Assembly (NCBI RefSeq): GCF_014697585.1
Contig: NZ_JACJSB010000019.1
Coordinates: 1-64,000 of the forward strand
DNA length: 64,000 nucleotides
Direction of reading: 5' to 3'
Origin: Dolichospermum sp. FACHB-1091
GTDB taxonomy: Bacteria > Cyanobacteriota > Cyanobacteriia > Cyanobacteriales > Nostocaceae
This document shows positions 44,142-53,859 of this stretch, piece after piece. The position numbers were made by a program, and so were the translations under genes. The notes under the pieces were generated by a model. It was given only the letters and a program-made list of their open reading frames with translations. It did not search any database and was not told where the DNA came from. Numbering within the stretch: the first letter of the stretch is position 1; the number at the start of each line of letters is the position of its first letter.

Positions 44142-47100
44142 ATGTCTCAAAAACATCAGCCATTCAAAAAAATTACTGGCATTTCCAGAATATCTATGCG
44201 AGGGTTTTTGGCAAAAAAACAAATAAAACGAGGCTTAAACTGGTTATTAAGAAGTATTCTCCGCACTCAGAAAAAACAGAAGATTACTAACGCGGGTTTC
44301 GTCTTACCAACAGTCGTCATGGTATCATTAGTAGTAGTACTATTGACTACATCTATTATGTTACGTTCTTTTAACCGACGGGAAAATGCTAATAACGTCC
44401 GTGTCAATGAGTCGGTTATGACTGCTGCTACTCCAGCAATTGATAGAGGTAAAGCAAAAATTAGTAAATTATTGCAGGATAAAACTCTGCCAAAAACTAC
44501 ACCAACAGACGATGATCTGTATAATGCTCTTGTTAATAACAATAACATAGATAAATATACATTTGGTGATGAAACTAAACTAACACTATCTTTACAGGGA
44601 CAACCATCACTACAAATACAAACAGCTTGGAGGTTTCCTGTAGATACTGACAGCAACGGGAAATTTGATAGCTATACCCTCTACGGTATTTATTTTAAAA
44701 CTCCACCCGTAGTAAATGATCAGTATAGCAGAGCCAGAAATGCTTTAGAAGCCAGAAATGTACCAGTAGTTAAAGGAACATTAAATGCTAATTGTGGAAG
44801 TACCGATACCAGTTTAGTAGGTAATACTGGTTGGGTGAGACAAGATAATGAAATCAAGAAAGCCTTTTTTGTTTATACCGCTATAGCCAGAATTACTAAT
44901 CCTCCCAACACTACTAACTATGAAGTATATAATGGTAAGATTGCTGGTAGTCTGGGTGGGGCTGTAGAGTATCAACAGGACAGAGTACAAACACCAACAA
45001 ATAACAATGCTGTTGTTTATGACGATGATCTAGAATTAAATTCTTCTACAAAATTGAATGGTGGGGTTTTTACAAATAGTAATTTACTGGCTGCTGGAAG
45101 TGTTAGTGACATTAAATTATATCAAGTTAGTAGTCAAGCGTCTTGTTTCTATAAACTTAAAAATGCCAAAATTATTGTTGGTGGTAATTTAGCACTGGGT
45201 AAGTTTACTGACGAAAGTGATACGGGGGGAGCGACTGTTGATTTATACAACGGTAAAATAAATGATGTTACTACTGATACTTTAACAAAATCAGTTACAG
45301 ATAGTCCCAGAGATACAGCCTATAATAACCTAGCTTATGTACGGCGGATTAATAAATTAATTGATGCTCAAATTGCTGCTGATTCTACAGGTGCTAATGA
45401 TCCAACAGAAGTTAAAAACGGACTTGCACTCAAACAAACAGCATTAGGAATAACCTTTAATGATACAGAGACCACTAAATACCGTCGTCAACAATTAGAA
45501 ATTTACTTTAAAAGACGGACTCGTCGTGTACCTTATACAGAAGTTGCTTTCGGTGCTACAGAAACATATCCTAACTCATCATTACAAGGTTATGCTGATA
45601 CCCTGCGTCCCATTGATAGCTGGGTTTATCCTACAGACCCAACAGACGGTAAAACAGGTGTTAATTATACTAATCTATCACTCAACATTAGCGGAACATC
45701 CTTAGAACCCAAGGCCAGCGACCCAAAAGAATTGAAGAAAAATAGCGGAAAAGAAGGACTATTGGGTGATAGAGTTCTAGTTAGTAACAATTTACCCGAA
45801 CTGAGGTGGGATACAAGTAAAAATCAGTTTATTGGTTCATATATTGAGGATACCCAAGATATTAGTGGCATTAAATGGGATTTACCAAGTGATACTACGC
45901 AAACTCGCACACGACCCTCTTTAGTACGGAATTTAGCAGATATTGGTTCTACACAAAGAGATGGAGACTGGGAATTAGCAGCAGCCAAAGTACCAACAAG
46001 TACCACAGGACCCGTGGGTGGTTTACGAGTTGTTACGGGGGCAGGAGTTTATTTGAGTAAAGATGATACTCCTAGTAGTATTACTCCCAGTAATATTGAT
46101 AGTAAGGTAAAAACAATATGGCCTGATAATGCAGAAACAATAAGTCCTACGGATACAACAACACCTTATCTAAAAATGCGGGCTACAGCAGTTTATCACT
46201 ACAAGTCTACTGGCTATAATGCCCAAACGCCCAAACCCATAGCCTGTGTGAGTAGTTATTATGATCCTACTGATAATAAGAGCTACAGAAATATGAACAG
46301 TCTACCAGATGCTTCCCCTAATATTGAAAAAGGTTCTCAAGGTAAATCTAACAATGGTATAGTTTATCCTGCACCCACTAAAACAGTTAGTGATTATGCA
46401 ACAGCTTTGACATATCTATCTCAGTTAAAGTATAATAATAGACCTTTGATAGATGATGGATTACTAGCTAGAGCATTAAACAAAGCAGCAGCAAATAGAA
46501 CTATATCAGAGCAGTCTGCTATTGATGCTCAGATTTGCGCTCTACAAATTCTAGATGGTAGTCTTAGTCCTGTCAGTAATAATCCCGTTATTCCCCATGG
46601 TGCAATTTTTGAAACCTTCTTTTCTGACCAGAGAGAAAATAAAAAAGTTCGCGCTACAGTTTTAGACTTGAATCTACTACGGACAAAAACCATTGGTGGT
46701 TCAGAATATTTATTACCCAATAGCGGTATTATTTACGCGACTCGTGATGATGCTTTACCAGATATCAGTGCGGGTAATACCGACGCTGGAAAACTTGAAA
46801 GTCCTGTAGATTATGTAGATGACACGACACGCCGTCCCAGTGCAATTATACTCATTAATGGCGGGAAACTGTGGCGAACAAATACTTACAAGGAAGAGGA
46901 AAAGGGGTTAACTTTAGCTACCAACTTACCAGCGTATATTAAAGGTGATTTTAATCTACACACTCAAGAGGAATTTACACAAACACTTGCAGATGATTGG
47001 AGTAACTTCTATACTCGCAGCACTTTTAATAATAACTTTGCCTGTCGTTCTGATGACTCCAGATTTCCTAAGTGTACCACAGGTGACGAATGGCGACCTG

Positions 47101-47615
47101 GGAATATTTTAGCTGATGCTGTTACTTTGCTTTCTGGAGACTTCAACTTCAAGGAATTGGGTTATACAATAGGTAGCCAACAAACAGCTAATAATGATAC
47201 TACTTTTAATCTGATTATTGCTGCTGGTGACAATCCTGCTAAACCTACAGTAGATAATGGTGGTCTAAATAACTTGGTTCGCGTTATAGAGAATTGGACT
47301 AGTAGGAAAATCAAGCTAAATGGGGCTTTTATGCAGGTAAAAAAGAGTGCCTATGCTACAGAGACAAATCCACCTCAGACACTTAATAATCCCCCGACAA
47401 GACAGTGGAGTTACGATGTAGGATTGTTATTTCAGTCACCCGACTTATTTGCCAGTAAACTCGCAGTCACACCACCTGAACCACCGGATGAATATTTACG
47501 GGAAGTTAGCAGAGGTGATACATGGGTACAAACTTTGTTATGTGCTAATGAGACTTCTAATCCTAATAACTTTGCCATAAGAGATCAAAAACAACGACCT
47601 GATATCTGTCAATAA
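44142..47615 (+). CDS. hpsA: Hormogonium polysaccharide biosynthesis protein HpsA
   Basis: The 1157-residue protein has a basic N terminus and a prepilin-like hydrophobic segment (AGFVLPTVVMVSLVVVLLTT) near residues 52-71. A very long, Asn/Thr/Asp-rich extracytoplasmic domain follows. This matches HpsA, which is needed for polysaccharide secretion and gliding in hormogonia of Nostoc punctiforme. hpsB and hpsC follow directly. The reading frame is intact and full-length. Expression in related strains is tied to hormogonium development; I cannot identify the regulator site here. Confidence 0.85.
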   Translation: MSQKHQPFKKITGISRISMRGFLAKKQIKRGLNWLLRSILRTQKKQKITNAGFVLPTVVMVSLVVVLLTTSIMLRSFNRRENANNVRVNESVMTAATPAIDRGKAKISKLLQDKTLPKTTPTDDDLYNALVNNNNIDKYTFGDETKLTLSLQGQPSLQIQTAWRFPVDTDSNGKFDSYTLYGIYFKTPPVVNDQYSRARNALEARNVPVVKGTLNANCGSTDTSLVGNTGWVRQDNEIKKAFFVYTAIARITNPPNTTNYEVYNGKIAGSLGGAVEYQQDRVQTPTNNNAVVYDDDLELNSSTKLNGGVFTNSNLLAAGSVSDIKLYQVSSQASCFYKLKNAKIIVGGNLALGKFTDESDTGGATVDLYNGKINDVTTDTLTKSVTDSPRDTAYNNLAYVRRINKLIDAQIAADSTGANDPTEVKNGLALKQTALGITFNDTETTKYRRQQLEIYFKRRTRRVPYTEVAFGATETYPNSSLQGYADTLRPIDSWVYPTDPTDGKTGVNYTNLSLNISGTSLEPKASDPKELKKNSGKEGLLGDRVLVSNNLPELRWDTSKNQFIGSYIEDTQDISGIKWDLPSDTTQTRTRPSLVRNLADIGSTQRDGDWELAAAKVPTSTTGPVGGLRVVTGAGVYLSKDDTPSSITPSNIDSKVKTIWPDNAETISPTDTTTPYLKMRATAVYHYKSTGYNAQTPKPIACVSSYYDPTDNKSYRNMNSLPDASPNIEKGSQGKSNNGIVYPAPTKTVSDYATALTYLSQLKYNNRPLIDDGLLARALNKAAANRTISEQSAIDAQICALQILDGSLSPVSNNPVIPHGAIFETFFSDQRENKKVRATVLDLNLLRTKTIGGSEYLLPNSGIIYATRDDALPDISAGNTDAGKLESPVDYVDDTTRRPSAIILINGGKLWRTNTYKEEEKGLTLATNLPAYIKGDFNLHTQEEFTQTLADDWSNFYTRSTFNNNFACRSDDSRFPKCTTGDEWRPGNILADAVTLLSGDFNFKELGYTIGSQQTANNDTTFNLIIAAGDNPAKPTVDNGGLNNLVRVIENWTSRKIKLNGAFMQVKKSAYATETNPPQTLNNPPTRQWSYDVGLLFQSPDLFASKLAVTPPEPPDEYLREVSRGDTWVQTLLCANETSNPNNFAIRDQKQRPDICQ

Positions 47616-47653
47616 TAAAACCTACATAAAACTTACAAAGAGGTGATAAAATA

Positions 47654-48280
47654 ATGATAAAAACCAAACTACAGCCAAAAATTTTATCTGCTAGTGATTC
47701 TGGTTTCACAATTATTGAGGTACTAGTAGGGGTAGTTTTCATTGCTATTCTCTTGGCTGCTATATCACCGGTCCTGGTCATGTCTAAGGCTGTTCGGGTG
47801 CAGTCGAAAGGTATGGAAAAAGCCGTTCAAGCTGCTGAGACATTTATTAATAGTGTCAGCAATAATTCAATTTCAGCGCCCACTAAAGTAATTACAGTAA
47901 TTCAAAATGCTCCTATAAATCTAGAAACAGAAATGCCGGTTCCTAAAAAAACAGATACAGATTTGTATTTCTTTAAGAAAGATAGCACCATCACGGCTTG
48001 TAATCCAATTTCAACTTGTCAACCAGATAAAGATACCCCATTTGATGAATTTTACATTCAAGCGGCTCAAATAAAGCCCGCAGGTACTAAAACAAGTGAT
48101 GGCTATCGTCTAGCGATTAGAATATATAGAGAAGACTTGGATTTTGATCAAACTATTCTACCGTCTAGTACAGGTGGTATTGTAGTTAATAAACAAGAGC
48201 CAATTTTGATAAAAACAGTTGAGATTAGCGGTAGTACAACTTTTGGCAGTTTATGTTCCCGCTTGGGTTGCGTTCAATAA
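47654..48280 (+). CDS. hpsB: Pseudopilin HpsB
   Basis: The 208-residue protein has a type IV prepilin cleavage motif in SGFTIIEVLVGVVFIAILLA (G/F-T-x-x-E) at about 17-36, followed by a helical stalk and a globular domain with a Cys pair (ACNPISTC). Its position after hpsA, with a good AGAGGTGA ribosome-binding site, fits HpsB. It would act as a minor pilin in the hormogonium pilus/polysaccharide apparatus. Confidence 0.8.
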   Translation: MIKTKLQPKILSASDSGFTIIEVLVGVVFIAILLAAISPVLVMSKAVRVQSKGMEKAVQAAETFINSVSNNSISAPTKVITVIQNAPINLETEMPVPKKTDTDLYFFKKDSTITACNPISTCQPDKDTPFDEFYIQAAQIKPAGTKTSDGYRLAIRIYREDLDFDQTILPSSTGGIVVNKQEPILIKTVEISGSTTFGSLCSRLGCVQ

Positions 48281-48443
48281 TCAACCTTGTCAATAAATTG
48301 GTTTATAGCTTGGGTTAATTCAGTCAAATTCACCATTAATTTTCACATAAAAAAAGGGGTAAAATCCCCACTGTGCAACAATTTAATCTAAATCAGAAAG
48401 ATATGAAAATCTGCCTTGAGTGCATTTAAAAAAGGACAATACA

Positions 48444-49301
48444 ATGATGATCAAGATACTTAAATTTATATTCAAAAATCAATTCAAAGCCTCAAAATCT
48501 CTTGATAAATCTGCTGGGTTTACTCTCGTTGAATTGTTAATAGCTTTAGCGATGTCATCTATAATCATCACACTATTACTACAGTTTATGATTACTATGA
48601 TAACCACAGATAGTGATGAGGAAATTAAGATAACTTCTGAGCAAGAAATCCAAATAGCACTGGATTATATTTCTCGTGATTTACAACAAGCTATTTATAT
48701 TTATGATGCTGATGGTATTAACGCAATAAAACCTCAACTGCGTTACCCAGATGATGATACTAAAACTCCTATATTAGTTTTTTGGAAGCGAGAAATTTCA
48801 GATAATAATAGTGCGGGAGAAGATAATTCTTCATTGGTTGTCTATTATCTAGACAATTCTAGCAGCACTATTTGGTCTAAGGCTGCTCGGATTAGTAAAT
48901 GGCAAATTAAAAAAAATGATCCAGGTTTTGCTCCCTTTAATATAGTTAAATACAACACTGTAGAAGAGGCCATGAACAATTGGGAGAAATCTGGAAATTA
49001 TAGTAGTGGTAATACGGCTGATGTGTTAATTGACTATGTAGATCAAACCACAGATTCTCCACCAGCGGCCACCTGTCCAGATAATACCATAACACCTCCA
49101 ATTACATGGTCAAAAATAACGCCAAGTAATGATATGACAGGGTTTTATGCTTGTGTAGATAAAGCCAATACAACAGCAAAGGTATTTATTCGGGGTAATG
49201 CCCTAGCTCGTAGAGAAAGCAATCCAGAATATGAAAATGATAAAAAAAGTTATTTTCCCACAGCTAGTGCGATAGTTCAAGGAGCAAAAAGTGGCTATTA
49301 A
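48444..49301 (+). CDS. hpsC: Pseudopilin HpsC
   Basis: The 285-residue protein has a prepilin N-terminal helix (AGFTLVELLIALAMSSIIIT) after a 25-residue leader. Its soluble domain has ISRDLQQAIYIYD and conserved Trp and Cys residues. AAGGACAATACA before the ATG at 48444 supports this start over a GTG at 48420. It overlaps the next gene by 11 bases, which indicates translational coupling. Confidence 0.78.
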   Translation: MMIKILKFIFKNQFKASKSLDKSAGFTLVELLIALAMSSIIITLLLQFMITMITTDSDEEIKITSEQEIQIALDYISRDLQQAIYIYDADGINAIKPQLRYPDDDTKTPILVFWKREISDNNSAGEDNSSLVVYYLDNSSSTIWSKAARISKWQIKKNDPGFAPFNIVKYNTVEEAMNNWEKSGNYSSGNTADVLIDYVDQTTDSPPAATCPDNTITPPITWSKITPSNDMTGFYACVDKANTTAKVFIRGNALARRESNPEYENDKKSYFPTASAIVQGAKSGY

Positions 49302-49926
49302 TCATAAACTTAAAAAGTTAGTTGTCCAGTCATTACCAGATGATCAGAATGCTGGTTTTACCTTGATAGAAATGATTATAGTGGTATCTATTATTGGTAT
49401 GTTAGCAGCGATCGCCCTACCAAGCTGGTTAAGTTTTTACGGTAGAGAACGATTGAATAGGGCTAATGATGCAATTGTATCTATCCTCAGATAAACGCAG
49501 GTACAAGCGAAAAGCAAAAACAGTAGGTATAGTGCGAGTTTTCGCGTTAACAATGATAATCCTAATAACAGATTTCCTGAATATATAATTTATCAGGGTA
49601 CTACTTTACCTAGTTCAGGTTGGACACATTTAGGTGATGGTTTAGGATTAGAATCAGTTTTTTTGTATACGAATCTTAAGTCTCTGACAGACTATAATAC
49701 AAAAACTAACAGCCTAATTACAACCGCAACAGGTACAGGTACAATTACTTTTGATTATCTGGGTACTTTAGCGAATAAATCTGATAATAGTACCGCTGAT
49801 ACATACTTGGAAATCATGGTTGCTTACCACGCAACTACAAGTGATGCAGCTACTAGTCCACAACGCTGTGTTATCATTGACAGTCTGATTGGTGGAATAC
49901 GAACGGGGAAAGACACAGAATGTTAG
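49291..49926 (+). pseudogene. hpsD: Pseudopilin HpsD, interrupted by an in-frame stop
   Basis: From GTG 49291 (AAGGAG ribosome-binding site) the protein starts with a prepilin helix (AGFTLIEMIIVVSIIGMLAA), runs to VSILR, and meets a TAA at 49492-49494. The same frame then continues without another stop for 144 codons (TQVQAKSKNSRYSASFRVNN ... RCVIIDSLIGGIRTGKDTE) to a natural end at 49926. A single CAA-to-TAA change is the simplest explanation. The truncated product keeps only the membrane helix. A sequencing error cannot be excluded. hpsE and the glycosyltransferase genes that follow hpsD in Nostoc punctiforme are absent. Confidence 0.8.
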
Positions 49927-49999
49927 TAATTCAATTAATATCCATCCTGGGGTTTTATTAAATTTGCAATGGTGAGTAAGTTACCCACCATGATTGTAA

Positions 50000-51613
50000 T
50001 TAATAAGAGATCCGCTTATAATGACTAATGATTTGCGCCGCTACTTCAGAAGCAGTTAAACCGTCGGTTTGGACTTCAATAGCATCGGGTGCTTTTTGTA
50101 AGGGGGAAACCTGACGAGTGCTGTCTTTTAAGTCCCTTTCAGCAATGTCCCGTTCTAACTGTTCTAAACTAACTTGGGGTTGATTTTGTTTTTCAAAGTC
50201 TTGATAACGACGACGGGCCCGTTCACCCACGGAAGCAGTTAAAAAGATTTTAACTTCTGCATCTGGAAACACATGAGTCCCAATGTCTCTACCTTCCGCT
50301 ACTAACCCCCCCCGTTGTCCCCAAATCTGTTGTTGTTGGACTAATGCTTGTCTAACAGCACTTTGGGCAGCGATCGCCGATACTTTGGATGTCACCTCAG
50401 TTGTACGAATTTTTTCAGTGACATCTATATCGTTAATCTGGACTTTTACGGGAGATTGCAGACTTTGACCAGGAGTAAGTTCAATTTTACACCGCATCGC
50501 CAATTCAGCCACAGCACAATCATCATCAATATCAATAGCTTGTTCCAGCACTAGCCAAGTGATTGATCGGTACATAGCACCCGTATCTAAATAAACCAAA
50601 CCTAATTCCTGTGCCACCTGACGAGCGACTGTAGATTTACCAGCGCCCGCAGGACCATCAATAGCGATAATCGGTTGGCGGATTTGGTCCTTGACATCCC
50701 GTAGAATCGTGTTGTCAATTAACCTGGTAGAACCAAGACGAGCCGCGATCGCCAACATTCCTTCATTCTCAACTTTTTCTAAAAACATCAACGTATTTGG
50801 TTCAACTAATTCAATATATTCCAAGCTGATAGCCCTAACTTTTGCGATTTCTTGCCGTACCAATGCTATTAACTCACTACTGTGACTAACGCCAGCTTGA
50901 AACGCCGCTTTAGCTTGTTCTAAAGCTTTAAATAACACTGTTGCTTGCTCTTTTTCCGTGGTAGTCAAATATTGATTCCGAGAACTTAAAGCCAAGCCGG
51001 ACAATTCCCGCACCGTGGGACAAGTAACAATCTCAACGGGCAAATTCAAATCAGTTACTAACCGCTTAATAATTGCCAGTTGTTGACCATCCTTTTGTCC
51101 AAAGTAAGCTCGGTCAGGTTGTACCAAGTTGAAGAGTTTAGTCACAATTGTGGCTACACCCGCAAAATGACCCGGCCGAAAATTACCACACAAACTAGAC
51201 ATCATAGCAGATGGGGGGATAACTTGTGTCACCTGAGTTGCTGTGATATTTTCAGCAGAGACACCAATTTCTTCAGGATTTGGGGCAAAAATCGCATCTA
51301 CACCAGCTTGTTCACAAAATTCTTGGTCCTGTGCTAAAGTCCGGGGATAGCGTTGATAGTCCTCATTTGGTCCAAATTGCAGCGGATTAACAAAAATACT
51401 GACAATTACCGTCAAATTTTCCCTCCTAGCTCGATGAATCAAGCTGAGATGCCCTTGATGTAAACTACCCATAGTTGGCACTAAACCCACCGCAGTCGGA
51501 TACCAAACAGCTTGATCATCAACTTTCTTATCCTGGGTCGTCCCGAAATGGTAACACCTCCGACGGCCATTCAAATAACACCTTAAAGCTGTAACTGTTG
51601 TCAGCAACCGCAC
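50000..51613 (-). CDS. panC-cmk: Bifunctional pantoate-beta-alanine ligase / cytidylate kinase
   Basis: This cyanobacterial fusion of 537 residues combines PanC (pantothenate synthesis) with CMP kinase. The N-terminal PanC domain shows GLVPTMGSLHQGHLSLIHRA, FVNPLQFGPNEDYQ and YFGQKDGQQ. The C-terminal kinase shows the P-loop IAIDGPAGAGKSTVARQVA, LYLDTGAMYRSI and GRDIGTHVFPDAEVKIFLTA. All nucleotide and substrate motifs are intact. The longer reading frame to 51679 has no conserved sequence before VRLLTTVTALRCYL, so a GTG start at 51613 is chosen. Confidence 0.94.
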   Translation of the reverse strand: MRLLTTVTALRCYLNGRRRCYHFGTTQDKKVDDQAVWYPTAVGLVPTMGSLHQGHLSLIHRARRENLTVIVSIFVNPLQFGPNEDYQRYPRTLAQDQEFCEQAGVDAIFAPNPEEIGVSAENITATQVTQVIPPSAMMSSLCGNFRPGHFAGVATIVTKLFNLVQPDRAYFGQKDGQQLAIIKRLVTDLNLPVEIVTCPTVRELSGLALSSRNQYLTTTEKEQATVLFKALEQAKAAFQAGVSHSSELIALVRQEIAKVRAISLEYIELVEPNTLMFLEKVENEGMLAIAARLGSTRLIDNTILRDVKDQIRQPIIAIDGPAGAGKSTVARQVAQELGLVYLDTGAMYRSITWLVLEQAIDIDDDCAVAELAMRCKIELTPGQSLQSPVKVQINDIDVTEKIRTTEVTSKVSAIAAQSAVRQALVQQQQIWGQRGGLVAEGRDIGTHVFPDAEVKIFLTASVGERARRRYQDFEKQNQPQVSLEQLERDIAERDLKDSTRQVSPLQKAPDAIEVQTDGLTASEVAAQIISHYKRISY

Positions 51614-51766
51614 AAAAAACCCCCAGTTCCTTTCAATCCTTTCCCCCGTTAGTGTATATCTGATAGCGCCGCGTGGCACAATTGATAATTGGGGGATAAA
51701 TAAGATAGATGAACCAGGGGAATTTAATAGTGAAGAGCGAAAAGAGATAAGGAACGAGAAAGGGGA

Positions 51767-52939
51767 TTATCTTCCCAAAATTTCCAGACTGACTGGAGCA
51801 AGACCACTGCCGATCATACCTAATATACGGGCAGCACCGGCAGAAAGATCAATAATTCGACCACGGATGTAAGGACCTCTGTCATTGATTCGCACGACGA
51901 CAGAACGCCCATTTCTGGTATTAGTAACACGGATTTTTGTCCCCATAGGTAAACTGCGATGAGCAGCAGTTAAACCTTCGGGATTATATCTTTCCCCACT
52001 GGCTGTTTTATTGCCAGAGCCGTCATAACCATACCAAGAAGCTATGCCGCGAAAATTAATATTTACCCCGCCAAAAGCAATTTTTTGTGGTAACTTTAGT
52101 GTAGAAACTGATTTACCAGCGGGTAGATTGGCGATTTCCTTGATCGGATCTGCATTGCCAATCAGTCTCCGCAGTCTATTAGTTGCCTCTAAAGCATCTT
52201 GAGCCAGATTAGTGCCTGGGGTTTTTTTGTTGCCATTAGTATTGGCTGATAGTCGCGTAGTTTTATTGACTTCTACCAGTTCTTGACCGTCAATTGTGAT
52301 GGTGTAGCGATCACGGAGCGATCCATAGGAATCCCCAGACGGTCTACGAACAGAGCGGCCATTCTTGTAAGCTTTGTTATTACTTGCGGGATTATCCGCT
52401 ATTTTCCAACCGACGGTAATCTTGCTTGCGTCTACATTGTTTTCAACTAGCTCATTAATTCTAGCTGCTATGACACTAGCTTTCTGAACCGGGTCATTGT
52501 CAATGGAGCTAACTTGTTTATTGATATTGATTGTATTGCCAGTATTGTTAAAACTGGCCAATTTACCTGAGTCAGCAGCAACTCCAGGATCAGAATTTAA
52601 ACTCTGATCATTGCCAATGACTCCGATTTTTGTTTTCTTGTTAGTAACTCGGATAGAACCGAGAAAGGTGAGAACGGGAGTATCCCGAACATAAAGAGTT
52701 GCTGCTTGTAAACCGAAAATACTGTGAGGCTGAATTTTGGCAATCACAGTATCTGAAAGGGGTTGTTCTGTCGGTAATTGGTATTCTCCAACTTTAACCG
52801 CATCACTGGCAGATGATTTGGCAATAGTTGGAGAATTTCTCTCACTGGCTTGAGTCCGACCAACTAGGGGTAGACCCAAAACGGCTAGGGTCAATATTGT
52901 TTGGGCTACGACAGTATTCCACAAATGTCTTTGATTCAT
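51767..52939 (-). CDS. rlpA: RlpA-like lipoprotein/lytic transglycosylase family protein
   Basis: The 390-residue protein has a signal peptide (about 1-31) and a long polar region. The C-terminal double-psi beta-barrel domain (FRGIASWYGYDGSGNKTASG ... LPMGTKIRVTN, VVVRINDRGPYIRGRIIDLS) is typical of RlpA. RlpA proteins cut denuded glycan strands at septa in some bacteria. No lipobox Cys follows the signal, so it is probably soluble and periplasmic. The N-terminal 260 residues are specific to cyanobacteria. Confidence 0.87.
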   Translation of the reverse strand: MNQRHLWNTVVAQTILTLAVLGLPLVGRTQASERNSPTIAKSSASDAVKVGEYQLPTEQPLSDTVIAKIQPHSIFGLQAATLYVRDTPVLTFLGSIRVTNKKTKIGVIGNDQSLNSDPGVAADSGKLASFNNTGNTININKQVSSIDNDPVQKASVIAARINELVENNVDASKITVGWKIADNPASNNKAYKNGRSVRRPSGDSYGSLRDRYTITIDGQELVEVNKTTRLSANTNGNKKTPGTNLAQDALEATNRLRRLIGNADPIKEIANLPAGKSVSTLKLPQKIAFGGVNINFRGIASWYGYDGSGNKTASGERYNPEGLTAAHRSLPMGTKIRVTNTRNGRSVVVRINDRGPYIRGRIIDLSAGAARILGMIGSGLAPVSLEILGR

Positions 52940-53859
52940 GCGTCCGATTTTTAAAGCGACTTGAGAACTTAAGTTTTTTTAGTTGGGTTTTTCACTTGTA
53001 ATGGTGACACGCCCTGCAAACTCGAACCCGTTCCGCTTCCACTTTGCATTTTGTAACTCGAATAGACTAACATGAATGTTTAAGGTTGGGGATCAGGGTT
53101 TTAGCGTAAATCTTAACGGACTGACAAAATTTAAGCTGAGGTTTGGGCTGTGAAACCGTTTTCAATTCAGGATTTTAGCTATGTAACGTTTTTTAAAATA
53201 TCTCTATATTTTCTTACGGAAAGTTAATATTGATCAATAGTTGTCTTTAAGAGTGACTATCTAATATTCTTTCTCAGAATTTACGATTCTTAGAGTATTT
53301 AAAAAAACATCAGCTTGATTTATGTTTAAATGTAATTTAATCGGTGAATAGTTTCATGACCGGAAGATGTCATCTTCACAAACCAAATCCATACAAGGCT
53401 TAAGTTTAAAAAATACTTTGGTGACTTCGCTAAATACTTGATTTATTACCTACATTATTGATGGATAAATACTGGTAATTCTTTAATTTATTGGCAATAA
53501 TAGATACAATATTTGTTGGGTAGTAAAAGTGGTTTTTCTCTAGTAAGTATTTATTCTTGTACCAATATAAATAATTGATGAGACAATGAAAAATGGTAAT
53601 AAGCGCGTATATATCAATCATTTAGGTTTAAAAAGATACGCACTTACCGTTTCCTCTGTGATGATACTAGTGATCAATTTTGTGTAAAGTTATTAGCACC
53701 ATGTTGCGTCGATCAAATTCAGGAATATTACCACCAGCGCTTTTAAATATTCTTAAGGAATTGCATTCCCAGTATAAATCCCTCAAGGATGGTGTTTAGG
53801 GTCCAATCAATTTCCAAAATGGTTGTTTATAGACAGATATTAGCAGATAATGGCAAGAA
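52940..53859. other. 920-base region without a recognised gene
   Basis: It contains the rlpA promoter at its left and A/T-rich sequence beyond. A 63-codon reverse frame at 53430-53621 looks like chance. I see no tRNA, riboswitch or repeat array. The size is unusual for this window. Confidence 0.45.

Noticed and set aside
53010..53050. tRNA-like GGTTCGAG word on the reverse strand
   Set aside because: The flanking bases do not form a T-stem, and no acceptor or anticodon arm can be drawn.
53430..53621. 63-codon reverse-strand frame
   Set aside because: A/T-rich, Ile/Tyr/Asn-heavy peptide without conserved pattern, in a gap with no operon context; likely chance.
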